Shown: positions 12,278 through 19,682 of the stretch, in pieces | Position numbering within the stretch: position 1 is the first letter of the stretch | How the letters are laid out: each line of letters begins with the position of its first letter | DNA from: JAJZRJ01 sp040757055 | Lineage (GTDB): Bacteria > Desulfobacterota > Desulfobulbia > Desulfobulbales > Desulfurivibrionaceae | NCBI GenBank assembly: GCA_040757055.1 | Contig: JBFLXY010000007.1 | Location: 1 to 64,000, forward strand | Reading direction: 5' to 3' | DNA: 64,000 nucleotides | Made by a program: the position numbers and the translations under genes | The notes under the pieces: generated by a model | The model's database searches: none | Told to the model about the DNA's origin: nothing | What the model saw: only the letters and a program-made list of their open reading frames with translations

Positions 12278-12733
12278 ATGGCCTACAAGTTCCGGCTCGA
12301 ATCGGTACTCAGCTACCGCCGCAACCTGGAAGAGGTTGCCCAGCAGAAACTGGCGCGGGAGCAGATGGTGCTCGACGGCCAGCGGAAACAACTGGCGCAG
12401 TTCGAGGCAGAGCTGCGCCGGCTGGTGGAGGAGCTGGAGCAGCGCAAGCAAAAACCCGTGCCGGCCCCGCTTTATTCCCTGTACATGCAGGCCATCGACC
12501 GCAAGGAGCGGGACATCGTCCGCCAGCAGCGGGTGATCGCGGCCCAGGTCAAGGCGGTGGAGCGGGCGCGGCAGCATCTGACCGAGCGGGTCAGGGAACG
12601 CAAGATGATGGAAAAGGCCCGGGAACGGGACCAGGAAAAATATCTGCGGGACGTGCTGCAGCAGGAACAGAAGGCGAGCGACGAGCAGATGGTGCTCCGC
12701 TTTAACCGCCACGGCAGCCGGCTGGCGCGGTAA
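12278..12733 (+). CDS. fliJ: flagellar export protein FliJ
   Basis: 151 residues, nearly all alpha-helical coiled coil. It begins YKFRLESVLSYRRNLEEVAQ, the typical FliJ opening. FliJ acts as the central stalk in the FliI ring and escorts export chaperones. Placement directly after fliI supports the call, since coiled-coil sequence alone would not be specific. Confidence 0.88.
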   Translation: MAYKFRLESVLSYRRNLEEVAQQKLAREQMVLDGQRKQLAQFEAELRRLVEELEQRKQKPVPAPLYSLYMQAIDRKERDIVRQQRVIAAQVKAVERARQHLTERVRERKMMEKARERDQEKYLRDVLQQEQKASDEQMVLRFNRHGSRLAR

Positions 12734-12745
12734 GGAGGTGCGGCG

Positions 12746-13264
12746 ATGGAGAATGGGCAACCAGGAAAACGGCGCAGGATATGGATCTTCGTGATCGGAC
12801 TGGTGGCGGGGGTGCTGCTTGCCGCGACCATCCCGGTGGGTTTTGGCCAGACCGCGAAAAAGGTGGAAAATTCGACCTCGGAAGAGCTGGCCCAGGCCAA
12901 CGAGCTGCGCGACCGGGAAAAGCTGGTGGCGGCCAGGGAGAAGGAACTGGCGGAAAAGGAGGAGGAACTGAAGGCGCGGCAGCAGGAGGTGGATGCGAAG
13001 CTGGCCACCCTGCTGGCCACCCAGAACGACCTCAAGGCCAAGCTCGCCCAGTTGCAGGTGGTCAAGGACAAGCAGTTCAACGACCTGATGAAGGTCTACA
13101 CCGCCATGAGCCCCTCCAAGGTGGCGCCGCTCTTGAACCAGATGGAAGACAACGAGGCCCTTGCGGTGCTCAAAGGGCTCAAGACCGACCACGTGGCCAA
13201 GATCATGCCCAAGCTGGAGCAGGAAAAGGCGGTGCGCCTGAGCCGGATGATGGGCCTGCTTTAG
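12746..13264 (+). CDS. MotE-like coiled-coil protein
   Basis: 172 residues: a basic N-terminus, one transmembrane helix at about 12-30, a long coiled coil (about 45-115, KELAEKEEELKARQQEVDAKL), and a C-terminal MgtE-N-like helical domain (TAMSPSKVAPLLNQMEDNEALAVL). This architecture is that of MotE-type proteins found after fliJ in many deltaproteobacteria, implicated in stator placement or stability. An AAGGAGGTG ribosome binding site precedes the ATG. It is the last flagellar gene before the integron-like insertion, and its stop is only 33 bases from the first inserted gene. The reading frame looks complete. Confidence 0.75.
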   Translation: MENGQPGKRRRIWIFVIGLVAGVLLAATIPVGFGQTAKKVENSTSEELAQANELRDREKLVAAREKELAEKEEELKARQQEVDAKLATLLATQNDLKAKLAQLQVVKDKQFNDLMKVYTAMSPSKVAPLLNQMEDNEALAVLKGLKTDHVAKIMPKLEQEKAVRLSRMMGLL

Positions 13265-13297
13265 CAGCGCGTCGTGGGCAATCAGGGGCGAGTTGCG

Positions 13298-13594
13298 TTA
13301 CTTCCGATACGCCTTGTCGTGTTGGACATGGAGGCTGACCAGCACGAGGGTTGGCCCCTTGCGCAGACAGGCAATGGCCCGCGCGGCACTGCCGAGCCGC
13401 AGGGAGTAGAGCTGTTCTCCGGAGGCGGGTTCGATCATGCCGTGCAGCTTTTCGAAGTTGAGACCGGGATGGTTCCAGAGTTGCGGCAGGTCGAGAGAAA
13501 GGAGAAGCTGAAGCATCTTGGCGGCTGCCTTGCGAACCGGCAACTCGGCGGCCATGACTGCTTCGTCGAAGGCAGGGCGGACCTCAACCCGCAT
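13298..13594 (-). CDS. putative toxin of a toxin-antitoxin pair
   Basis: 98 residues from the ATG at 13594, which overlaps the end of the AbrB-type antitoxin by 11 bases. The chain has a helical first half (AVMAAELPVRKAAAKMLQLL) and a C-terminal strand pattern, YSLRLGSAARAIACLRKGPTLVLVSLHVQHDKAY, reminiscent of RelE/HigB-family mRNA interferases. A longer frame to 13678 lies inside the antitoxin gene and is less likely. Size, overlap and antitoxin-first order support toxin-antitoxin; the toxin family is only a guess. Confidence 0.6.
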   Translation of the reverse strand: MRVEVRPAFDEAVMAAELPVRKAAAKMLQLLLSLDLPQLWNHPGLNFEKLHGMIEPASGEQLYSLRLGSAARAIACLRKGPTLVLVSLHVQHDKAYRK

Positions 13595-13853
13595 CGCTCC
13601 ACCGTTTAGCCAGCGCCGCCGCCTGCTTCGCGGTTTTGACCTCCAAGGACGGGCGAGGATCGGCCAGGGAGGCGGCAATGGCCTCCTTGTTCTCCGGTGT
13701 CCATGCCCACATCTGGTGCTTGGGTACCGGCTCCACCGGAATCAGCATGATCCGGCCATCCTCCAAGACTTCCAGGTCGATGGCGTCTCCTGGCTGAATG
13801 CCGAGGAAGGGGGGCAGGGTAATGCGGCGTCTGGCGTCTGTTTGTAGCAACAT
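13584..13853 (-). CDS. AbrB/MazE-type antitoxin
   Basis: 89 residues with an N-terminal swapped-hairpin DNA-binding domain pattern (LLQTDARRRITLPPFLGIQPGDAIDLEVLEDGRIMLIPV), typical of SpoVT/AbrB antitoxins. The C-terminal tail (about 50-89) would cover the toxin. A strong AGGAGG site precedes the ATG. Its promoter contains a palindrome overlapping the -35 box, which fits autorepression by the antitoxin complex. It is the first gene after the attC-like site. Confidence 0.75.
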   Translation of the reverse strand: MLLQTDARRRITLPPFLGIQPGDAIDLEVLEDGRIMLIPVEPVPKHQMWAWTPENKEAIAASLADPRPSLEVKTAKQAAALAKRWSDAG

Positions 13854-13874
13854 GCGGATACCCTCCTAAATTTC

Positions 13875-13918
13875 ACCATAGCACATAAGGCGCAAGTGGG
13901 CAATGCCCATTTGCCCAC
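13875..13918 (-). promoter_or_regulatory. promoter and operator-like palindrome of the toxin-antitoxin pair
   Basis: On the minus strand, -35 TTGCCC (13903-13898), a 17-base spacer and -10 TATGGT (13880-13875) precede the antitoxin. The perfect inverted repeat GTGGGCAA-N7-TTGCCCAC (13896-13918) covers the -35 box. That placement suits an autoregulatory operator. Confidence 0.65.
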
Positions 13919-13933
13919 GCATCGGAGCATCAG

Positions 13934-14056
13934 AACGACCAAGCTCACTTGCCGCAAGGGGATGACAAACTATGCAACAACCACCGGAAACACAAAAGGG
14001 GCAAACAGGCTATAAGCCCGCGCCCCTTGCGGTCAATGTGCAGCGCCTTGTTGGCC
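13934..14056 (-). repeat. attC-like recombination site
   Basis: Read on the minus strand it begins GGCCAACAAGGCGCTGCAC, ends GTGAGCTTGGTCGTT, and contains a perfect 10-bp inverted repeat CCGCAAGGGG/CCCCTTGCGG (14032-14023 and 13961-13952). The layout (an AAC box, imperfect outer pairing, long inner stem, terminal GTT; about 123 bp) is that of an integron attC site. The outer cores are imperfect: GGCCAAC for RYYYAAC, and GTTCTGA for GTTRRRY. It lies immediately after the endonuclease stop, where a cassette attC belongs. Confidence 0.7.
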
Positions 14057-14066
14057 GTTTTTTTGT

Positions 14067-14936
14067 TCATACCAAATAGCCTTGATTAAGCCCAAAAGCT
14101 ATACCACCCTCCCAGTCAGTTGTTAAAAATGTCCTGACATTCCGGAACAAATGCTCTACTACATCAGAGTATATTGGGTTTTTGACATATTTGGCGTCAT
14201 ATCTAAACTCACGGTCAGTATTTTTTTGTTTTCTCAAAACATAAATTTGATCAATTTTGAACTTTCGCAAATTTACAGATTCTGTGAGCTTCAACCATTC
14301 TGCAACAACAATATACATTGCATTTGGGTTCCTGTGCTTTAGCTGCTCTGCGGCTGTTGATGCGTCTTGCAGCATAGTTTTGTCGAGATATGTTTTACAT
14401 TCAACCGCCACAGCCGGTATGTCCCAGATATGATTTTCAACTACTTCCGAACCTCTACAATTCATATTGGCTGAAATCTTTGTTCCAATAGCAAAATCGT
14501 GATCTTTGATTTCTATGAGGGCGTTCGGAGTTTCAATCATATGCTGGTAATTGCTAGACCGAAAGAAAATATCTTTAAATGTATGAGATTTTCCAATTAG
14601 TGCATGCTCTGAAAAACTAGCCACAATATCTTTGAACAGAAAAAACATGAACTCTTCAAGAACGCTTGAATGTAGATTTGATCTGGAATCAAATTTTTCG
14701 GCGTAGTGTTGTTGGTCTAGAAAATCCTTGTATGTATTTAACAACTTAACACGTTGGGATATTATGTCAGAATCGTTCTCTGATTCGTCTCTACCTGGGC
14801 CAACAAGTTCTTCGTTACTTGCTTTCCACTTGTTATATTCCTTTCTTATTTCAGAAAGAAACTGTTTAGATTCTTCGTCTCGATATTTAGTTTTATGATT
14901 TTCCTTTTGCTCCAGATTGTTCCCATGGACATACAT
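14067..14936 (-). CDS. type II restriction endonuclease, Bpu10I-family-like
   Basis: 289 residues, AT-rich codons. A probable PD-(D/E)xK core is visible: D146/D148 in KDHDFAIG, then VAVECKTYLDK with E179 and K181. The stretch ECKTYLDKTM...RNPNAMYIVVAEWLKL and the later VLRKQKNTDREFRYD recall the Bpu10I family, which cuts an asymmetric CCTNAGC-type site. The gene follows the cytosine methyltransferase by 13 bases on the same strand, giving a methyltransferase-first restriction-modification unit. The stop is directly followed by the attC-like site. The specificity is unknown. Confidence 0.65.
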   Translation of the reverse strand: MYVHGNNLEQKENHKTKYRDEESKQFLSEIRKEYNKWKASNEELVGPGRDESENDSDIISQRVKLLNTYKDFLDQQHYAEKFDSRSNLHSSVLEEFMFFLFKDIVASFSEHALIGKSHTFKDIFFRSSNYQHMIETPNALIEIKDHDFAIGTKISANMNCRGSEVVENHIWDIPAVAVECKTYLDKTMLQDASTAAEQLKHRNPNAMYIVVAEWLKLTESVNLRKFKIDQIYVLRKQKNTDREFRYDAKYVKNPIYSDVVEHLFRNVRTFLTTDWEGGIAFGLNQGYLV

Positions 14937-14949
14937 ATTGATATACCCT

Positions 14950-16137
14950 TTATATTTGGCTAATTAAGTTTTCAGCTAAAGCCTTGGCAAGTAGTGGTGG
15001 AACGGCATTCCCAATTTGATTGTATTGGCATAAATGCTTTTCGTGAGTTCTACCTTCCCTCTCAAGTAACTTATGGCTTACCACAGTTGGTTTCCCTTTA
15101 AAAACATACCAATCTGGGAACGATTGTATTCTAGCACCTTCCCTTGCCGTAAAATTACGATCTTTAAAAGGGTGCACAAAATTGGCATAAAAAGAAGCTG
15201 GGACAGTATGACATTGTTTCTCCGGGTGCATGCGCCGATTGTTTTGATCGTAGGCTTTACCAGAAATTGTTCCATTTCCATTTCTTGCGTGTGGCATCAA
15301 GTGATCAGGAACATCAGAGGTTGAATCCCCCCATTTCATGGAAGCAAAGCGTGAAACCAAACGTCTTGAATGGTTCATTGCTTTATGGTTGAAAAGTAAT
15401 TTTGATTTTGACCTTAATGCTTTTTGGTAATCATTCTGTGGGGGCTTGTCGTAATTTTGTTCTTCTGCCCCTTCGCGTGCTTCTATTTCTGGCAAATCCG
15501 ATATCGCGTCCCAAAGAGTGGGGCACTTCTTTAATGTGTTTCCAAATAGTGTTTGCTGACCGTTAAAGATTCGGTGAGTAGCTTTGGGGAAAGGGTTAGA
15601 TAATTGTTTCTTTGAACCTATAACAAATAGCCTTTTCCTTATTTGCGGGACACCATAATTGGTTGCTTCAAGGATGTCATAATAAACGTGGTAACCAATT
15701 TTCTTTAGCTCTGAACAAATAATTTCAATAACTTGTTCCTTCGAAGATGTTTTGGCTTTGATTAGATTCGGGACGTTTTCCATCACCATGAATGATGGCG
15801 AAAATATTCTCCCGAGCCTTATAAATTCCTCGAAGAGGCTATTTCTTGGATCTTTTGGATCATTGTTGTTTTTGTTGCAAATTGAAAAACCTTGGCATGG
15901 AGGTCCACCTAAAATGATATCAGGCTTATTTTTTTGAAAAATTGTCCTTATTTCATCGTCAGAAAGTGATGTTATGTCATTCTTAATGACTTTTGCTTCG
16001 GGGTGATTATAGGCAAAGGTTTCACATGCCCACTCATCTTGCTCGATGGCGCCGACAACGTTACAACCCGCTAATTCAAACCCCAAACTAAAACCGCCTG
16101 CACCCGCAAAGGCGTCAAATACGTTTAATTTCTCCAT
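14950..16137 (-). CDS. C5-cytosine DNA methyltransferase
   Basis: 395 residues with the ordered motifs of m5C methyltransferases: motif I (FDAFAGAGGFSLGF) at 7-20, catalytic motif IV GGPPCQGFS with Cys81, motif VI MENVPN, motif VIII QIRKRLFV and motif X GNAVPPLLAKAL near the end. It transfers methyl from S-adenosylmethionine to cytosine and should protect the host from the adjacent endonuclease. AT-rich composition differs sharply from the flagellar genes. Its ATG is 47 bases from the attI-like core, placing it as first gene of the cassette array. Confidence 0.93.
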   Translation of the reverse strand: MEKLNVFDAFAGAGGFSLGFELAGCNVVGAIEQDEWACETFAYNHPEAKVIKNDITSLSDDEIRTIFQKNKPDIILGGPPCQGFSICNKNNNDPKDPRNSLFEEFIRLGRIFSPSFMVMENVPNLIKAKTSSKEQVIEIICSELKKIGYHVYYDILEATNYGVPQIRKRLFVIGSKKQLSNPFPKATHRIFNGQQTLFGNTLKKCPTLWDAISDLPEIEAREGAEEQNYDKPPQNDYQKALRSKSKLLFNHKAMNHSRRLVSRFASMKWGDSTSDVPDHLMPHARNGNGTISGKAYDQNNRRMHPEKQCHTVPASFYANFVHPFKDRNFTAREGARIQSFPDWYVFKGKPTVVSHKLLEREGRTHEKHLCQYNQIGNAVPPLLAKALAENLISQI

Positions 16138-16183
16138 GTCGCTCTATCTGTTTGTAAATGCATTGTTCTCTTTAATATGATTA

Positions 16184-16190
16184 GCCCAAC
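16184..16190 (-). other. attI-like integron core site
   Basis: On the minus strand the sequence AAAGTTGTTGGGC contains a perfect GTTRRRY core (GTTGGGC). It lies about 200 bases upstream of intI and just before the first cassette gene. This is the expected position and orientation for the attI crossover point (cleavage between G and TT). Confidence 0.65.
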
Positions 16191-16390
16191 AACTTTACTA
16201 CAGACAGGGAAAATTTTCATTGCCGGATTTCGCATGATGTGACTTTATTCCCGGCCAACATTAGATATTATACGGATTTCCGGTTTTCGGCCGGTGTCTC
16301 TCTCGTTTGCGTAATTTTAGGGCGCAAAGAGCGCTTTCCTGACATATTTTATGGTTGAAAATTCCTGTTTCTGGGCGTAAACGGGATATT
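16191..16390. other. intI upstream/attI region
   Basis: 200 bases without a gene between the core site and the integrase. On the minus strand a perfect TATAAT (16272-16267) could be the -10 of a cassette promoter about 80 bases from the core, but no good -35 is seen. Short hairpins are present (CCGG...CCGG near 16281-16301, GCGC-N5-GCGC near 16322). I found no convincing LexA box. Confidence 0.35.
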
Positions 16391-17632
16391 ATGCAGAATA
16401 AGGAGAAGTTCATAAGATTCTTATCCGAACGTCACCTTGTGCCGGAACACAGGTTGAAGTTTTACGGAATTTGGGCCGTTCGCTTCGTCGCCTTCCGTGG
16501 GGGCGACGAGGCAGCGCCGGTGGACGGCCACGAACTCGAAGCCTTCAGCCGCTCTCTGGCCACCACCCACGAAGAGTGGCAAATCAGGCAGGCGGGGGAT
16601 GCGGTGCGCCTTTACTCCTTCTTTCTGCAAAGCCAGGAAGATGGAATCTCGACGCCTGACCAAAATACCACGGATTTGCTTGGTCTCGAAGAAAAAATGC
16701 GTCGGGTGGTCAGGTTGAGGCATCTTTCCCTTGCCACGGAAAGAACCTACATTGGTTGGCTCCGGCAATTTCTGGTCTGGTGCGGTGACTGTGCCACCGG
16801 CGACCTTGACGGCGCAAAGGTGACCGCATTCCTTACCCATTTGGCGGTGGAAAAGAAGATTGCCAAGGCAACACAGTCTCAGGCGTTCAACGCCCTGCTG
16901 TTTCTTTTCAGGAACGTTCTTGGCCTGGAGCTGGATGTCTCTTCCCTGGCGGTGCGTGCGAAGAGAGGGCAGCGGCTTCCTGTGGTGCTGTCGCGCCAGG
17001 AGATTGCTGCCCTTTTTGCGCAACTCGACGGGGTCTACCTCCTGATGGCCCGCCTGATTTATGGATGCGGGCTGCGGCTGAACGAGTGCCTGGCGCTGCG
17101 GGTCAAGGATGTGGATTTTGCGCAGGGATGTCTGATCGTTCGCGCAGGAAAGGGTGATAAAGACAGGCGAACGGTGCTGCCGGAGAGTCTGGTGGAGGAA
17201 CTGCAGCGGCATCTGCGGGACGTGCGGCATCTCTATGAACAGGACAGAAGCAACGACACACCCGGTGTCGCTTTGCCCGGCGCGCTTGAGCGGAAATACC
17301 CCAATGCCGGTAAAGAATGGGGCTGGTTCTGGGTCTTCCCGGCCCGTGCGCTGTCGGTTGATCCCCGCTCGCAGGTGGTCCGCCGGCACCATGTTTTCCC
17401 GGACACCCTGCAGCGGCAAATCAAAAATGCGGCGCGCAGAAGCGGGCTCGCCAAGCAGGTTTCGGTGCATACCCTGCGGCACAGCTTCGCCACCCATCTG
17501 CTGGAAAACGGGTACGACATCCGCACCATCCAGGAACTACTCGGCCACAGCAAGCTGCAAACCACCATGATTTACACCCATGTGACCAGCAAAAACCGGC
17601 TGGGGGTGAGAAGTCCGCTCGATACCCCCTGA
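16391..17632 (+). CDS. intI: integron integrase IntI with N-terminal extension
   Basis: 413 residues from the ATG at 16391; an in-frame TTG at 16355 is less likely. The C-terminal part is a tyrosine recombinase: R229 (GCGLRLNE), H360-x-x-R363 (HTLRHSF), H386 (LLGHSKLQT) and Tyr395 (MIYTHV). It carries the extra segment unique to IntI proteins (GVALPGALERKYPNAG...WGWFWVFPA, then RRHHVF), so it is an integron integrase rather than a phage integrase. About 100 residues precede the usual IntI start (LSLATERTYIGWLRQF) and look like a second SAM-like DNA-binding segment. It is oriented opposite to the cassette genes. Confidence 0.93.
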   Translation: MQNKEKFIRFLSERHLVPEHRLKFYGIWAVRFVAFRGGDEAAPVDGHELEAFSRSLATTHEEWQIRQAGDAVRLYSFFLQSQEDGISTPDQNTTDLLGLEEKMRRVVRLRHLSLATERTYIGWLRQFLVWCGDCATGDLDGAKVTAFLTHLAVEKKIAKATQSQAFNALLFLFRNVLGLELDVSSLAVRAKRGQRLPVVLSRQEIAALFAQLDGVYLLMARLIYGCGLRLNECLALRVKDVDFAQGCLIVRAGKGDKDRRTVLPESLVEELQRHLRDVRHLYEQDRSNDTPGVALPGALERKYPNAGKEWGWFWVFPARALSVDPRSQVVRRHHVFPDTLQRQIKNAARRSGLAKQVSVHTLRHSFATHLLENGYDIRTIQELLGHSKLQTTMIYTHVTSKNRLGVRSPLDTP

Positions 17633-17776
17633 GCCGGAGGAGGCGCACCCGGCAAAAGCGTCCCGGTGGGCGCCGCGATTTCCCCCTTTTTTCTCCCCTT
17701 CGGCGTATCGCCCTCTGTCCATTTCCCTCACGCCCATCAGCAATTGCGTCCTTATTTCGCTGCCCATTCCGGTCGC

Positions 17777-17792
17777 TGGCACAGCTCTTGCT
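17777..17792 (+). promoter_or_regulatory. sigma-54 promoter for fliK-flgD-flgE
   Basis: TGGCAC-N5-TTGCT is a perfect -24/-12 element, 65 bases before the fliK start and 145 bases after the intI stop. It restores flagellar control downstream of the inserted element. Confidence 0.9.
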
Positions 17793-17856
17793 AAAAAGGG
17801 GTGCAAAGCCGGCAGGAAACGCCCGGCACCAGCAACCCCAGGGAGAGGAGCGACCC

Positions 17857-19656
17857 GTGGAAAACCTGATGATTCCAGCGATGCCGCCGGTGAGCGATCC
17901 GGCTGCCCGGCCGGAGGTGAAAGCCGGCGGCCGGGCGGAGAAGAGTTCTTCCTTTTCCGACTACCTGGAGCGGAAGATGGTGGCGGAGCCGGCCGAGCGG
18001 AAAAATCTGCTCGGCGCCGGCCGAAACAAGGCGGCCAGGGCGGCGGAAAAAAACGCCCGGCCCGCAGACGGGGCAGCGGATGATGCGGCGGAAAAAGCCA
18101 GCCTCCATGCCCTGTTCGGCCAGTTTCTGGCCGATATCCGCGGTCAGGCTAAAGAGGCCGATGCCGGCCCCGGTGCCTGGACCCTCGCCCTGCCCGATGG
18201 ATCGCTGCTCACCAGGCTGGCGGCGGATGCCGGCATGGGCGAGGCGGAGAGCGCGGCGCTTCTCCGGCAGTTCGAGGAGAACCAGGGCGTTATCGAGCTT
18301 GATTCGCTGCTGGCCTCGCTGGTCAACCACTTTCAGGCCAGCCAGAACGAACAGCCGGTGAGCGTCGCCGAAACCGAACTGCCCCTGCTGGAACTGATCC
18401 TGGAGCGCATGGGCGTGCCGGCGGAGCAAATCCAGCAGATCGGCGAACACGCCGTGACCGGCGACAACCAGCTCGATCTGGCCAGATTCCTGGAGGCCCT
18501 CGGCGGTGCGCAGGCGACCCAGCCCACCAAACTGAGCGCGCTGGAAAGCGAGCAGCTGCAGAATCTGCTCGACGAGGCCGGGGTCTCCCGCCTCATGCAG
18601 CGCGCCCTGCTGCCTGAGCGCCATACCCCCTGGGATAACCCGAATCAGCCGCACCGGCCCGTCACCATGACCCTGGACCGGCTGCGCAACCTGCTGACCC
18701 AAGGCATGCAGGACATCGCCGACCACCGGCGCAAGCCGGATTTCCCCAACCTCATTGCCGACCTCAAGGCAATTTTTGCCGAGTCCGGCTTTGCCGAGAA
18801 AACCGTGGGCTGGAGCCCCGCAGTGCAGAAGGCCATGGAGGACGCCTACCAGGCGGTGCTGGAGAATGTGGACCTGGCCGCGGTGCGGATGGAAAAGGCC
18901 GCCCCCCGGAAGCCGGCGACCGGGACCGGCGCGGAGTTGACCGCCTTTCCCGACGAAACAGCCACCGAGGAGACGGCCCCTGAACCCATCGTCTTTGCCG
19001 GGGCCGAAAAAGAAAAGGGCGCTCCGCTGATGGCGGGAAAAGAGCGCAGCCCCGTGCCGCTCGCGGCGGAGGAGCAGGCCGGGCGGCAGCAGGAGGGAGC
19101 GGCGGCCGGCCTTGTCCGCGAGCACGAGCCTGTGGTTGCCTCCGGCGAGGCCCCCCGCCCGGAGCCGGCAACCGTGGCGCGGGAGGTCAGAACCCCCCAC
19201 CATGCGCCCCGTCTGGCGCCGGCCCTGGAGCAGCAGACCTTCGAGCGCCTTTCCGAAGGCGTGATCCGCGGCCTGCGTTCCAATGAACATCACCTGGTCC
19301 TCCGCCTCTACCCCAAGGAGCTGGGCGAGGTCAAGGTGGAGATGATGGTGCGTGACAATCATGTGGCCCTTTCTTTTGCCATGGAAAACTCGCGGGTCAA
19401 AGAGGTGCTGGAAAAGAACATGGACATGTTCCAGCAGAATCTGGAACAGCAGGGATTCACCCTGGAGGAGTGCATGGTTTCGGTGAACCACCAGCACGAC
19501 GACACCACCGATGCCTGGCGCCAGTTCGTGCAGGCGTGGCAGGAGCGCCGCGGCGATGACCAGCGGACGAGCCTGGCCGAAGTGGCGGGCGATGTTCTGT
19601 ACCTGCGGCCCGCCCCGGGGCAGGGCCGGGAAGCCGGCATCGATCTTTTTGCCTGA
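17857..19656 (+). CDS. fliK: flagellar hook-length control protein FliK
   Basis: 599 residues from a GTG at 17857 preceded by GGGAGAGGAG; upstream in-frame starts overlap the promoter. The N-terminal two thirds are variable and Ala/Glu/Pro-rich, as expected of the molecular ruler. The conserved C-terminal domain (about 470-560) contains LRLYPKELGEVKVEMMVRD and LEKNMDMFQQNLEQQGF, the Flg_hook signature. FliK is secreted during hook growth and switches export specificity to filament-type substrates. It is followed by flgD and flgE, the hook cap and hook subunit. Confidence 0.92.
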   Translation: MENLMIPAMPPVSDPAARPEVKAGGRAEKSSSFSDYLERKMVAEPAERKNLLGAGRNKAARAAEKNARPADGAADDAAEKASLHALFGQFLADIRGQAKEADAGPGAWTLALPDGSLLTRLAADAGMGEAESAALLRQFEENQGVIELDSLLASLVNHFQASQNEQPVSVAETELPLLELILERMGVPAEQIQQIGEHAVTGDNQLDLARFLEALGGAQATQPTKLSALESEQLQNLLDEAGVSRLMQRALLPERHTPWDNPNQPHRPVTMTLDRLRNLLTQGMQDIADHRRKPDFPNLIADLKAIFAESGFAEKTVGWSPAVQKAMEDAYQAVLENVDLAAVRMEKAAPRKPATGTGAELTAFPDETATEETAPEPIVFAGAEKEKGAPLMAGKERSPVPLAAEEQAGRQQEGAAAGLVREHEPVVASGEAPRPEPATVAREVRTPHHAPRLAPALEQQTFERLSEGVIRGLRSNEHHLVLRLYPKELGEVKVEMMVRDNHVALSFAMENSRVKEVLEKNMDMFQQNLEQQGFTLEECMVSVNHQHDDTTDAWRQFVQAWQERRGDDQRTSLAEVAGDVLYLRPAPGQGREAGIDLFA

Positions 19657-19682
19657 ACACCCGAGAAGAGAAGGAGAAGAAG

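Larger units (their letters stand above)
13265..17640. mobile_element. integron-like insertion splitting the flagellar cluster
   Basis: About 4.4 kb lies between motE-like and fliK. It holds an intI-type integrase on the plus strand, an attI-like core site just upstream of it, and four genes on the minus strand running away from intI. This is the layout of an integron. One attC-like palindrome separates the restriction-modification cassette from the toxin-antitoxin pair. The restriction-modification genes are strikingly AT-rich against GC-rich flagellar neighbours, a sign of recent transfer. Boundaries are approximate: the left edge abuts the motE stop and the right edge the intI stop. Confidence 0.75.

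Noticed and set aside
14151..14342. Small plus-strand open frame in the restriction gene
   Set aside because: AT-rich shadow of the minus-strand endonuclease gene with no ribosome binding site.
16355..16390. TTG start for the integrase
   Set aside because: No ribosome binding site; ATG 16391 begins the recognisable extension.
16300..16390. LexA box controlling intI
   Set aside because: CTGACATATTTT... does not match the CTG-N10-CAG consensus.
13265..17640. Prophage or ICE insertion
   Set aside because: The integrase carries the IntI-specific segment; there are no phage or conjugation genes.
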